Made by a program: the position numbers and the translations under genes. Positions 1 through 7,440 of a stretch of 43,461 nt of DNA are shown here, piece by piece (positions within the stretch are counted from its first letter, which is position 1; every line of letters starts with the position of its first letter). A model generated the notes under the pieces. It saw only the letters and a program-made list of their open reading frames with translations, was not told where the DNA came from and ran no database searches. Location: contig CAMCUB010000030.1 in assembly GCA_945878845.1 (NCBI GenBank), positions 1 to 43,461 on the forward strand, read 5' to 3'. The DNA is from Erythrobacter sanguineus. Lineage in GTDB: Bacteria; Pseudomonadota; Alphaproteobacteria; Sphingomonadales; Sphingomonadaceae.

Positions 1-553
1 TCCAGTGAAGCCGGTCTGACTTGGCCAGTTGATGGTCTTTCGGCAGCGCAACAAGCAATCGCTCCGACCATGCCGAGCGCCGCGAGATGCCGGCGTCGTG
101 CGCATCCGACGGCATCAGAGCGACGTCTATGATACGTGCCTTCAGGTCACTGAGCATCCGCTCGGGATCCGCTTCGATCCCGTCAAACTGAATGTCGGGG
201 TGACGCCCCATGTACTCGCCAATGGTCGCGCGCATGTTGCCGGCCATCAAGGACGCAGAAAAGCCTACCGCGATCCTTCCCTCCTCGCCATAGCTGACGG
301 CGCGGGCTGTCGTCTGAAGATTGTCGATATCGGTGAGAATGCGCCGGGCAACGCTTAGGAATGCCTTGCCCTGTTCGGTCGGTATCGCGCCGCGCGTGCT
401 GCGTTCGAAGAGCTTGATCCCGAGGCGCGCTTCCAGGGCGGCGATCCGTCTGCTCAAGGTCGATTGCTTTATGCGCAATGCTTCGGCGGCGCGTGAGAAA
501 TTCTGAGCATCGGCTGTGGCAACAGCAAACCTGAGCTGACGCACTTCGATCAT
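1..553 (-). CDS. LysR-family transcriptional regulator, C-terminus cut by window edge
   Basis: Reading leftward from an ATG at 551-553, the frame is open to the window edge (about 184 codons). The first 60 residues form a typical LysR winged helix-turn-helix: MIEVRQLRFAVATAD, then FSRAAEALRIKQSTLSRRI and LFERSTRG. The rest is the start of the substrate-binding domain (EGRIAVGFSASLM). Full-length LysR proteins have about 300 residues, so roughly the last 110 are missing. No divergent target is visible: the next gene to the right ends toward it at 761, so the 207 bp between them hold only this gene's promoter region and that gene's 3' end. The effector is unknown. Confidence 0.85.
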   Translation of the reverse strand, partial: MIEVRQLRFAVATADAQNFSRAAEALRIKQSTLSRRIAALEARLGIKLFERSTRGAIPTEQGKAFLSVARRILTDIDNLQTTARAVSYGEEGRIAVGFSASLMAGNMRATIGEYMGRHPDIQFDGIEADPERMLSDLKARIIDVALMPSDAHDAGISRRSAWSERLLVALPKDHQLAKSDRLHW

Positions 554-760
554 AGGCTACGCGACCTTTATCATCTTCTCCCCGGTCGCATTATCACCAA
601 TAATCAGGATCACCCAGATTTTTCCAATGTCTTCAATAACCAGCGGGCAAGATCGCTGCCGCTACAAGCACGTATTCGTGCTCTTCGCATCCATTAATTC
701 ACTATGGGTCATCTCGCTCGAGACCTCAGATTTCCTGCCCGATGTGAAACGAAGATCGGT

Positions 761-1288
761 TCAGGATACATCGGCCGACGACCAGTGAATGTGTACGATA
801 CGCCATTGCCCGTTCACTTGCCGGAGCATCATCGTCTCGACCGACCGGCTGTTGATCGCACGCGTGCGGTACGTTCCGGTCACCGTTTCGACACTCATGA
901 CCCAGGCCATATCGCCTTGCATACCATGCGTGCGGCTGACCAGGGTTCGCGGCACTGCGGCGCTGAAGGCAGCGTCGGCTTCCAGATGATGGCTGGCATA
1001 TTCGGCGCGGCTGTTTTCAACGCCGCCAGATTCGAAAATAACGATGTCTTCAGAAAGGTGCATCAGCGCCGCGTCCGTATCGCCGCTGGCAAGTGCAGCG
1101 TGGAAGGCCATGACAGTTCCGACCGGTGTTGCAGCGTCGATAGTGGCGCTCGGCGCTCCCGAGACCGGCATTCGCGGCGCATCATGCGCCCCGGGATGCG
1201 CAGCCGTCAGACTTAGCCCGATCGCTACCATTGCAGCGAGACGCGCCGCGCGCCGCCCTGCCAATTGACCCACTTCACTCTTTAACAT
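761..1288 (-). CDS. Exported NTF2-like (SnoaL/DUF4440-type) protein, last gene of the copper operon
   Basis: This 175-residue protein has a basic start and a hydrophobic stretch (LAAMVAIGLSLTAAHPGAHD) that reads as a signal peptide. An NTF2-like cone-fold domain follows from about residue 50 (VGTVMAFHAALASGDTDAAL, then the C-terminal strand QWRIVHIHWSS). A GGGAGG Shine-Dalgarno lies about 8 nt before the ATG at 1288. It starts 31 bp after the copD stop on the same strand, so it is probably co-transcribed with copABCD. Such domains occur as enzymes or simple binding modules; no catalytic set identifies a reaction here. A periplasmic role in copper handling is inferred from position only. Confidence 0.75.
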   Translation of the reverse strand: MLKSEVGQLAGRRAARLAAMVAIGLSLTAAHPGAHDAPRMPVSGAPSATIDAATPVGTVMAFHAALASGDTDAALMHLSEDIVIFESGGVENSRAEYASHHLEADAAFSAAVPRTLVSRTHGMQGDMAWVMSVETVTGTYRTRAINSRSVETMMLRQVNGQWRIVHIHWSSADVS

Positions 1289-1319
1289 GACCTTGTTCCT
1301 CCCTGTGTCCCGTTTGCAT

Positions 1320-2252
1320 TTACATCATCATTGGCATCATTGGCGACATCGTGCCCAGCACGGCAACCAGACCGATTACACCGCCGGCCAGCAGCAGCTC
1401 GCCTGCCAGGCTTCTGCGAAGGCGCAACAATGCGGTATGGGGCTCGGCAGTCTCGTGGCGTTGGTCGAGAACCTCCCATCGTCCGATCGCGGCGTTTTGA
1501 GCACCGAACGCCAGCATCATGCCAACCAGTATGACTTTGGCGACCAGCAAGATGCCATAAGGCGTGGTCAAAACCGCCACGCTGTTCTCCAGTCCGAAGA
1601 TCAACTGCGCGTTGATCACGCCCGTCAGTGCAGCTGCAGCGACCAGGCCGACACCCAGCGGCGCGAACGCGTGCATCACGCGAAGCAGCGGCAAAGCAGG
1701 GATGAGATCGGGCTGCCGATGGGCTTTGACCGTAAGCATCAGGAACCAACATATTGCGCCCAGCCACAGGCTGGTCGCCAGCAGATGGACGCCATTGTTC
1801 AAACGGTGGAACAGGCCCAATCCGCCTTCAGTCGCACCCGCATGGCCGCTCCAGCTGAGCGTCAGCAATGCGCCAGCGAAGCACATGGCCGCAATCAGCG
1901 TGGCTTGCCTCCCTGCTCGGTCTGCCAGCAGTGCGCAAAGGCCGGCGATCAGCAGCGCAAGGCGTACCAGAAACGCCATGCCCATCTCGGTGCCGATGAT
2001 CATCGCCTCGATCATCGGCCAGTCGAGCGAAGCAATCGGCGCGCCCATCATCGCTGCAATCGACACAAGCATCAGCGCGATTGACAACAGCGGCGCACAA
2101 ATGGCGACGAGGGTCAGGGCAGTCCTGCCCTCATCCTGCGACACCCACTCAAGTTGCCGCAGCTTCAGCAAACGAAACGCCGTCCAACCGAACAGGCAAA
2201 GCAGCGCACCATAATGCGCGAAGCGCAACCCCTGTTCAGTCCAACTCCCCAC
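1320..2252 (-). CDS. copD: Copper resistance protein CopD, inner-membrane
   Basis: A 310-residue polytopic membrane protein with about eight hydrophobic segments and the CopD/PcoD family pattern (HYGALLCLFGWTAFRLL at the start, LNNGVHLLATSLWLGAICWF in the middle, GVINAQLIFG near residue 215). In the family CopD works with periplasmic CopC to move copper across the inner membrane. The tail ends MSPMMPMMM, a Met cluster that could hold Cu(I). The start is GTG at 2252, 7 bp after the copC stop, which supports translational coupling. The order copA-copB-copC-copD matches known proteobacterial cop operons. Confidence 0.9.
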   Translation of the reverse strand: MGSWTEQGLRFAHYGALLCLFGWTAFRLLKLRQLEWVSQDEGRTALTLVAICAPLLSIALMLVSIAAMMGAPIASLDWPMIEAMIIGTEMGMAFLVRLALLIAGLCALLADRAGRQATLIAAMCFAGALLTLSWSGHAGATEGGLGLFHRLNNGVHLLATSLWLGAICWFLMLTVKAHRQPDLIPALPLLRVMHAFAPLGVGLVAAAALTGVINAQLIFGLENSVAVLTTPYGILLVAKVILVGMMLAFGAQNAAIGRWEVLDQRHETAEPHTALLRLRRSLAGELLLAGGVIGLVAVLGTMSPMMPMMM

Positions 2253-2259
2253 GCTGTGG

Positions 2260-2649
2260 TCAGCTGACGATGAAGTTGACGGTGCCGTTCATGCGATGCC
2301 CATCGGCTCCGGCGGCTTGCCAGCGCACCTCATAGGTTCCGGCGCGCAGCGGCTGCCGCAGGGTGAGCGTCATGGTCTTGTTGCCATTGCTCCAGGCCGT
2401 CGTGAAATTGCGGATCACCATCTCGCCGTGGTTCGCCATCCCAGGCATCGCGGTCATGACGATGCTGGCGGCGGCGGTCGGCGGCAACAAGGCTTCGCTG
2501 AATGTGAGGGTCACCGCCCGCGGGCGCACAACGGTTGCGCCCTCAGCAGGAGTCGAGGCCACGACGCGCGTATGGGCAAGCGCGATCGACGGGGCCGCAA
2601 GCGGCGCAGCAATCATGGCAATTGTGGCGAGGAGAGATGCGAATTTCAT
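2260..2649 (-). CDS. copC: Periplasmic copper-binding protein CopC
   Basis: This 129-residue protein has a signal peptide (MKFASLLATIAMIAAPLAAP, cleavage after ALA) and then the CopC/YobA beta-sandwich beginning HTRVVASTPAEGATV. That His, the first mature residue, is the classic N-terminal Cu(II) ligand of the family. A second ligand region is visible near the end (WQAAGADGHRMNGTVNF, with the conserved Asp-Gly-His). Its Met-rich stretch is short (MTAMPGM). The ATG at 2649 was chosen because it begins the signal peptide and follows AAGGAAT at good spacing. The frame stays open further upstream, but that part overlaps the end of copB and does not look like protein. Confidence 0.92.
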   Translation of the reverse strand: MKFASLLATIAMIAAPLAAPSIALAHTRVVASTPAEGATVVRPRAVTLTFSEALLPPTAAASIVMTAMPGMANHGEMVIRNFTTAWSNGNKTMTLTLRQPLRAGTYEVRWQAAGADGHRMNGTVNFIVS

Positions 2650-2665
2650 GGGGTATTCCTTTACT

Positions 2666-3784
2666 TCAAAACCAGAAACGGATGCCGACGAGATAATTGG
2701 TAACGCTGGGATCATCGCCGCGTGCGCGGGCGTAATCGGCGCTGCCGCCGAGGCGCCAGCTTTGTTCGATGCCGATATAGGGCGCAAACTCGCGGATGAA
2801 TTCGTAGCGCAGCCGCACGCCGACCTCGACCGAGTCGATCCCTGAACCGATGCCGAGGCGCGGAATGTCCTGCGCCGACAGGTTCACCTCGGCGCGCGGT
2901 TGCAAGATCAGACGCTGCGTGATCCGCTGGTCGACCTCGCCCTCTATCCGCGCCGTGAGATCGCCGCGCTGTGACAGAAACAATGCGGCGTCGACTTCGA
3001 ACATATAGGGCGAAAGCCCTTGCACGCCGATCACTGCATGTGTGGTGTCGGGTCCGCCGAGGTCTTGCCGCACTCCCGCCTGCAGATCCCAGAAGGGCGC
3101 AATGGCCCGGGCGTAAAGCGCCTGAACTTCGGCTTGTTCGATCGGTTCGCCGAACGTGCCTTCACCTTCGCTCTTGAACCAGAGCCGGCTCGTCGGCCCG
3201 CCATAATAGCCCTGAATATCCCACAGATAGCCCTCAAGGCCGTCGCGCACCTGCGTCTCGAAACGATCTCCCTGGAACCAGAAGACCGGGAAATCGCCAT
3301 GGGTGCGTTGCAAATCCTCACGCGAAGCCCGCATCGCGTCGGCGCCCCAAATGGCATCGGCAGCACGCGGTGGACCGCTTCCGGCCTCAGGTGGCGGCGG
3401 GGTTTCCATGGCAGGTCCAGGCGATGCCGACGCTGCGCCGCCCATCATGCCATGATCCAGGGTGCTGTGGTCCATGCCAGTCATCGGATCGGCAGGTGCA
3501 GCCGCCTCACCCGTCATGTCATGGCCCGCGTGAGGGTCGATTGTCTCAGAGGTCGCAGGCTGCTCAGGCATTACATGCCCCGCGTGCGGATGGGACGGAT
3601 CAGGCGCGGGCGTAGTCGGCGCGGCCGGCATGCCGTGCCCGGCATGGGGATCGCCGGGCGCTGGAGCAGGTGTCGGCGCTGGCGCTGGCGCAGGCTTTGC
3701 ATGCCCTTGATGCTGCGCGAAGGCCGGGACGGAGATCATCGCGCTCCCGAGCAGGGCCGCTGACAGCACAGACCGCACGCTCAT
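2666..3784 (-). CDS. copB: Outer-membrane copper resistance protein CopB
   Basis: A 372-residue protein: a signal peptide (about 23 residues, ending AFAQ), a long low-complexity region rich in Pro, His and Met to about residue 140, then the CopB/PcoB beta-barrel (from ADAIWGADAMRASREDLQRT), ending in the aromatic YLVGIRFWF typical of outer-membrane proteins. The His/Met region contains three DPHAGHxM/PHAGHxM repeats plus MTGMDHSTLDHGMMGG, which would bind copper in the periplasm. Its ATG overlaps the copA stop in an ATGA, so the two are translationally coupled. In the family it acts with CopA in periplasmic sequestration or outer-membrane copper transport. Confidence 0.93.
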   Translation of the reverse strand: MSVRSVLSAALLGSAMISVPAFAQHQGHAKPAPAPAPTPAPAPGDPHAGHGMPAAPTTPAPDPSHPHAGHVMPEQPATSETIDPHAGHDMTGEAAAPADPMTGMDHSTLDHGMMGGAASASPGPAMETPPPPEAGSGPPRAADAIWGADAMRASREDLQRTHGDFPVFWFQGDRFETQVRDGLEGYLWDIQGYYGGPTSRLWFKSEGEGTFGEPIEQAEVQALYARAIAPFWDLQAGVRQDLGGPDTTHAVIGVQGLSPYMFEVDAALFLSQRGDLTARIEGEVDQRITQRLILQPRAEVNLSAQDIPRLGIGSGIDSVEVGVRLRYEFIREFAPYIGIEQSWRLGGSADYARARGDDPSVTNYLVGIRFWF

Positions 3785-5646
3785 GCGCCGCCGCCCGGAC
3801 CGACCACGGTCACGGTCTGCATCATCCCGCCATGCATGTGATACATCAGGTGGCAGTGGAATGCCCAGTCGCCGGGTTCATTGGCGGTGAGATCAAATTG
3901 CGCGCTGGCGCCGGGCTGGACGATCACGACGTTCTTGCGCGGCTGATGCTCAGCGCTTTCCCCGTTGACCAGTTCGAAGAACATGCCGTGCAGATGGATG
4001 GGGTGCGCCATCATCGTGTTGTTGATGAGCTTCACCCGCACCCGCTCGTTCCAGGCAAAACGGATCGGCACATCGCTGACGGCCGAATACATTCGCCCGT
4101 CAAACGACCACATGTAGCGTTCCATGTTGCCGGTGAGGTGCAGCTCTAGCAGCCGCGAAGGCTCGCGCGTGTCGTGGTTGGCCTCAAGCGCGGTGAGCAT
4201 CCGATAGTTGAGCACCCGGTGCGGCACATCGCGCAGGCCGAGGCCGGGATCGCCCATTTTGTCCGTCGGTGCCATCGACACCATGTCGATCCCCGGACCA
4301 ATCGCCACGTCAGGCGGTAGCAGCGTGGTGTCGCGCATCATCATGCCGTCCATGCTCATTCCGCCCATCGCCATGCCCGCCATTGCACCATCGGCGGCGT
4401 CAGCAGGTACGGCCGGATCGCTATGGCCCATGGCGGCGTGGTCCATTTCGCCTGCTGCAGCATCTGCGGCGGCGCCGCCATGATCCATCATGCTGTGGTC
4501 CATGCCATCGGAGCCGTGGTTCATGCCCATGTCGCCCATGGTCAACAGCGGCGGATCACGTAGCGCCGGCACCGCCGCCCGCGCACCCGGGCGGCTCGCC
4601 AGCATCGCCAGTGCCATGCCTGATCGGTCCATCGATTCGCCCACGATGGCATAGGCATCAGCCTCACCAGGAGTGACGATCACGTCATAGATTTCAGCCG
4701 TGCCGATCTGGAATTCGTCGACCTCAACCGGGCGCACATTCTGGCCATCGGCAGCGATGATAGTCATCGGCAGGCCGGGAATGCGAACATTGAAGAAGCT
4801 CTGCGCCGATCCATTGATGATGCGCAGCCGCACGCGTTCCCCGGCGCGGAATAGATATTCCATCCCCTCGGTTGGGCCCCGCCCATTGGCAAGGAAGGTG
4901 TAGGTCGGCGCGCCAATATCCATGATGTCGGTCGGCATCATCCGCATTTCGGCCCACATCCGCCGTTCTTCGGCCGACATCGGATATTGATCGGTCCAGG
5001 TGCTGAGCTGGCGGTTGAAATAGCCCTCGCCCGTGCGCAACCGGCTCATGATAAAATGCGGGTCGAGCACGGTGAAGTCGCTCAGCAGCAGGATGTAATC
5101 GCGATCAAACTGCACCGGCTCGGCCCCTGCCGGATCGATGATCATCGGGCCGTAATGGCCGGATTGCTCCTGCAGACCCGAATGGCTGTGATACCAATAG
5201 GTGCCTGACTGGCGGATAGGGAACTCATAGGTGAAGGTCTGGCCCGGTTTAATGCCGGGAAAGCTGATGCCGGGCACCCCATCCATGTGAAACGGCAAAA
5301 GGAAGCCGTGCCAGTGGACCGATGTGTCCGTCTCCAGATTATTGGTGACATTGAGGCGGACATTCTGCCCTTCGCGCAGCCTGATCAGCGGGCCGGGCAC
5401 ACTGCCGTTGACCGCGATGCCCGGGCCGCGACGCCCTTCAACAATGCGGTGACCGCTGCCAACGGTGAGGTCAATAACATCGCCGCTCAGCTCGCCAAAG
5501 CCCGCTGGAATACGCGGGCCGCCGCGCCCATGGCTGCCGCTGCGGTGGACGCTGTGACCCTGCGCCCAGGCTGGCATGGCAGCGAAGGCGGATCCCGCGC
5601 CAAGGGCGGCGATCAGGTGACGTCGTGTAAGGTTAGGACTATTCAT
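3781..5646 (-). CDS. copA: Periplasmic multicopper oxidase CopA
   Basis: A 621-residue multicopper oxidase of the CopA/PcoA family, which oxidises Cu(I) to Cu(II) in the periplasm. The N-terminus is a Tat signal (LTRRHLIAALGAGSAFAAMP), fitting export of a folded cuproenzyme. All four copper motifs are present: HWHG at about 111, YHSHSG at about 152, HPIHLHG at about 548 and HCHLMYHMHGGM at about 597. The Met after the last motif is a type 1 axial ligand candidate. Residues about 370-440 form a Met/His-rich insertion (MDHSMMDHGG, MAGMAMGGMSMDGMMM) that probably binds Cu(I). The gene starts 6 bp after the sigma-factor stop. This is the oxidase, not the P-type ATPase that shares the name. Confidence 0.95.
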   Translation of the reverse strand: MNSPNLTRRHLIAALGAGSAFAAMPAWAQGHSVHRSGSHGRGGPRIPAGFGELSGDVIDLTVGSGHRIVEGRRGPGIAVNGSVPGPLIRLREGQNVRLNVTNNLETDTSVHWHGFLLPFHMDGVPGISFPGIKPGQTFTYEFPIRQSGTYWYHSHSGLQEQSGHYGPMIIDPAGAEPVQFDRDYILLLSDFTVLDPHFIMSRLRTGEGYFNRQLSTWTDQYPMSAEERRMWAEMRMMPTDIMDIGAPTYTFLANGRGPTEGMEYLFRAGERVRLRIINGSAQSFFNVRIPGLPMTIIAADGQNVRPVEVDEFQIGTAEIYDVIVTPGEADAYAIVGESMDRSGMALAMLASRPGARAAVPALRDPPLLTMGDMGMNHGSDGMDHSMMDHGGAAADAAAGEMDHAAMGHSDPAVPADAADGAMAGMAMGGMSMDGMMMRDTTLLPPDVAIGPGIDMVSMAPTDKMGDPGLGLRDVPHRVLNYRMLTALEANHDTREPSRLLELHLTGNMERYMWSFDGRMYSAVSDVPIRFAWNERVRVKLINNTMMAHPIHLHGMFFELVNGESAEHQPRKNVVIVQPGASAQFDLTANEPGDWAFHCHLMYHMHGGMMQTVTVVGPGGGA

Positions 5647-5652
5647 ACGCTT

Positions 5653-6225
5653 CTATACGCGCGCGTCCGGGCCACCCCTCAAAATGCCCACCAATTTTTG
5701 ACGCGCACGAGAAAGCCGCGTCTCGACAGCCTTGACACTGATTCCCAGCGTCAATGCGGCCTCCTGCTGGCTCAGTCCCTCAACCGTGCACAAAATCAAC
5801 ACGTCTTTCAGCTTGGCCGGAAGCTCGGCGATCGCACGGGCGGTCGCGGCAAGCTCGGCGCGGTCTGCAGCAAGTGTTTCCGCTGAAGGCGCATCATCAG
5901 CGATCCAGTCCGCCGTGTGCTCGGGCATCGGCAGTCCGATGAACCGCCTGACCGCGCGGCGACGAGCCCAGTCCCGGCATTTATTGAGCGTGATGGCGCT
6001 GATCCAGGCCTTGAATGGTCGCTCGGGATCATAACGGTTCAGCGCAGCAAACGCGGCAACGAACGTTTCCTGCGCAATATCGAAGGCCTCCTCAGGATCA
6101 CCCGTCGCGGAGCGCGCAAGCCGGTACACGGTCTCACGGTAGCGCTCGACGAGCGCACGTTGCGCGCCCGACAGGCCAGCCCGCGCGTCGCGTATAAGCG
6201 CCGCGTCCAGATTGTCAGAGGTCAC
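5653..6225 (-). CDS. ECF RNA polymerase sigma factor (CnrH-like)
   Basis: A 190-residue ECF sigma factor with region 2 (about 20-90: FDIAQETFVAAFAALNRYD, then PFKAWISAITLNKCRDWARRR) and region 4 (about 130-185: LPAKLKDVLILCTVEGLSQQ, then ETRLSRARQKL). The linker is acidic. Its start overlaps the stop of the upstream sensor gene by ATGA, and the anti-sigma gene comes before that, so the order is anti-sigma, sensor, sigma, as in cnrYXH of Cupriavidus metallidurans. It probably drives its own operon, including copABCD just downstream. Promoter recognition cannot be confirmed from this window alone. Confidence 0.92.
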   Translation of the reverse strand: MTSDNLDAALIRDARAGLSGAQRALVERYRETVYRLARSATGDPEEAFDIAQETFVAAFAALNRYDPERPFKAWISAITLNKCRDWARRRAVRRFIGLPMPEHTADWIADDAPSAETLAADRAELAATARAIAELPAKLKDVLILCTVEGLSQQEAALTLGISVKAVETRLSRARQKLVGILRGGPDARV

Positions 6226-6659
6226 TGCGGCTGTGTAGCGAGGCTCTTGCTAACCACCGCATCGAACCGCGTCTGTTGATCGGGACGAAGAATGGCCCGC
6301 ATCGCGAAAACATGCTCGAGCGTCGCCTTCTGGAGATCCCCCATAGCATCATGCGTATCGTCCACCGCCGCAGAAACGCGGAGACCATATTCATGTTCAG
6401 CGGCAATGGCGTCGCCAAGCAGTGCATTGCTGCGCCTCAGCCGATCTTCGAGCGCCTCGCGCCGCGCTGCAAACTGGCGCTCCAATGCGGTCAGTTCTTG
6501 TTCCTGGGCCGGATCGAGGTCGAGCTCACCATGAATCAAGGCGTGGAGTTCAGCCCCACCATGGTGCGGTGCGGGTTGAAGCATTCGCCCTAGCCACACC
6601 CCGACCAGCGCGAGCGCAATGATCAGCCCTGCCGCCAAGGCGATACGACGAAGGTTCAT
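6222..6659 (-). CDS. Membrane-anchored periplasmic metal sensor (CnrX-like)
   Basis: A 145-residue protein with one N-terminal membrane anchor (about 6-26) and a helical periplasmic domain of the heavy-metal sensor (Metal_resist/Spy-CpxP-like) family. From memory of the CnrX structures, Co/Ni is bound by H42, H46, E63, H119 and M123. Here H39, H43, E60, H116 and M120 sit at exactly the same spacings, all shifted by three (ELHALIHGEL, LTALE, LEHVFAM). The gene overlaps both neighbours by 4 bp. The likely role is to hold the anti-sigma protein until metal binds. Its neighbours are copper genes, so the inducing metal is uncertain. Confidence 0.88.
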   Translation of the reverse strand: MNLRRIALAAGLIIALALVGVWLGRMLQPAPHHGGAELHALIHGELDLDPAQEQELTALERQFAARREALEDRLRRSNALLGDAIAAEHEYGLRVSAAVDDTHDAMGDLQKATLEHVFAMRAILRPDQQTRFDAVVSKSLATQPQ

Positions 6660-6913
6660 TCCTGACCCAGTGCAATCAAGGGCGTAAGCGAAGCCGGCGG
6701 CCCGAAGGCAGCCAGGGGCACTTCGGCGCGTGCCGGCACTTGAAGCCCGCCGACGACCCCCATCCCAAGCGACATCACAAGCCCCAGTCCGAGCACTGCA
6801 CGCGTCTGCCGGACCTCATTCTGCGCGCGGGCCGCTAGCCTTCCGCCATCAATGGCGGAAAGATCCGGAACGGGAAGCCTGGCCAGTCGGGCAAGATTTG
6901 TGTCGAGGTCCAT
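6656..6913 (-). CDS. Small membrane anti-sigma factor (CnrY-like)
   Basis: An 85-residue protein with a cytoplasmic N-terminal part of about 38 residues (MDLDTNLARLARLPVPDLSA), one membrane segment (VLGLGLVMSLGMGVVGGLQV) and a short periplasmic tail. Size and layout match CnrY, whose N-terminal helices clamp the ECF sigma factor. Similarity in this family is weak, so the call rests mainly on position: first gene of the anti-sigma, sensor, sigma string, joined by ATGA overlaps. Two ATGs are adjacent (6914-6916 and 6911-6913). AAGGAG lies 4 nt before the first and 7 nt before the second, so the second was chosen. Confidence 0.75.
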   Translation of the reverse strand: MDLDTNLARLARLPVPDLSAIDGGRLAARAQNEVRQTRAVLGLGLVMSLGMGVVGGLQVPARAEVPLAAFGPPASLTPLIALGQE

Positions 6914-6932
6914 CATGAAGCTCCTTCGACGT

Positions 6933-6956
6933 AGTATACGCGGGCGCGGCGAAAAC
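6933..6956 (-). promoter_or_regulatory. Possible promoter of the sensor/cop operon
   Basis: On the minus strand a TATACT box (6938 to 6933) lies within GCGTATACT about 20 nt before the anti-sigma start. No convincing sigma-70 -35 box lies 17 nt upstream. An ECF-type promoter for the operon's own sigma factor is possible, but its consensus cannot be fixed from one site. Only 46 bp separate the operon from the merR-type gene on its upstream side, so the promoter must lie here or further up. Confidence 0.3.
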
Positions 6957-6959
6957 CCC

Positions 6960-7367
6960 TCATGTTCCCACCTTCGATCCTGCATTTTCTTGGTCAAAGC
7001 TGAAAGCATCGATGATGGGACAGGGTCCGGATCGCTCCGCCGCGCAGTTATCGGCGAGCTTGAGGAGGGCTCCCCGCATGGTTTGCAACGTCGCGATTTT
7101 CTCATCGAGAGCAGCGAGCCGAACGCGCGCCAGCTGCTGCGCCGCTGTGCGATCGCCGGTATCGAGAGCAAGAAGCGTCGCGATCTCGTCAAGCGTGAAG
7201 CCCGCAGTCTGCGCCGAACGGATCGATTGCAAACGGCCAAGATCGCTGCGCGTGTAGCGGCGTGGCCCCTCATGCCGCGCAGGCTGCGCCAGCAATCCGC
7301 GTCGTTGATAATAACGGATCGTCTCGACATTGACCCCGCCTGCGCGGGCAAGTTCACCGATTTTCAT
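6960..7367 (-). CDS. MerR-family metal-responsive regulator
   Basis: A 135-residue MerR protein with an N-terminal winged helix (MKIGELARAGGVNVETIRYY, then QRRGLL) and a dimerisation helix (about 78-107). The GVNVETIRYYQRRGLL stretch closely follows mercury MerR (GVNVETIRFYQRKGLL). The metal loop is C108-x7-C116-PII, the CueR spacing, not the C-x8-C of mercury MerR, and the position of MerR Cys82 is Thr74. That mixture argues against ordinary Hg(II) sensing and fits a monovalent-metal or CueR-like sensor. It faces the glutaredoxin fusion gene across a mer-like operator. Four codons after the start the frame is already in the HTH, so the start is firm. Confidence 0.9.
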   Translation of the reverse strand: MKIGELARAGGVNVETIRYYQRRGLLAQPARHEGPRRYTRSDLGRLQSIRSAQTAGFTLDEIATLLALDTGDRTAAQQLARVRLAALDEKIATLQTMRGALLKLADNCAAERSGPCPIIDAFSFDQENAGSKVGT

Positions 7368-7375
7368 TTTAAGCC

Positions 7376-7406
7376 TTGATCCCGTACTATGGTACGGAAT
7401 CTATAT
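7376..7406 (+). promoter_or_regulatory. MerR-type promoter and operator with 19-bp spacer
   Basis: TTGATC (7376-7381) and CTATAT (7401-7406) are 19 bp apart, the overlong spacer typical of MerR-activated promoters. The spacer holds a perfect palindrome, CCGTAC-TATG-GTACGG (7382-7397). The Tn501/Tn21 mer operator is CCGTAC-N4-GTACGG in the same position. The promoter reads toward the glutaredoxin fusion at 7441; the regulator gene starts 9 bp to the left on the other strand, so the site probably also controls the regulator. Confidence 0.88.
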
Positions 7407-7440
7407 GGGCGGTATTGTATCGATTCAAAGGAATTCACCA

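Noticed and set aside
666..683. Terminator hairpin AGCACG-TATT-CGTGCT
   Set aside because: The stem is only six pairs, has no T-run and lies about 80 bp from the nearest stop.
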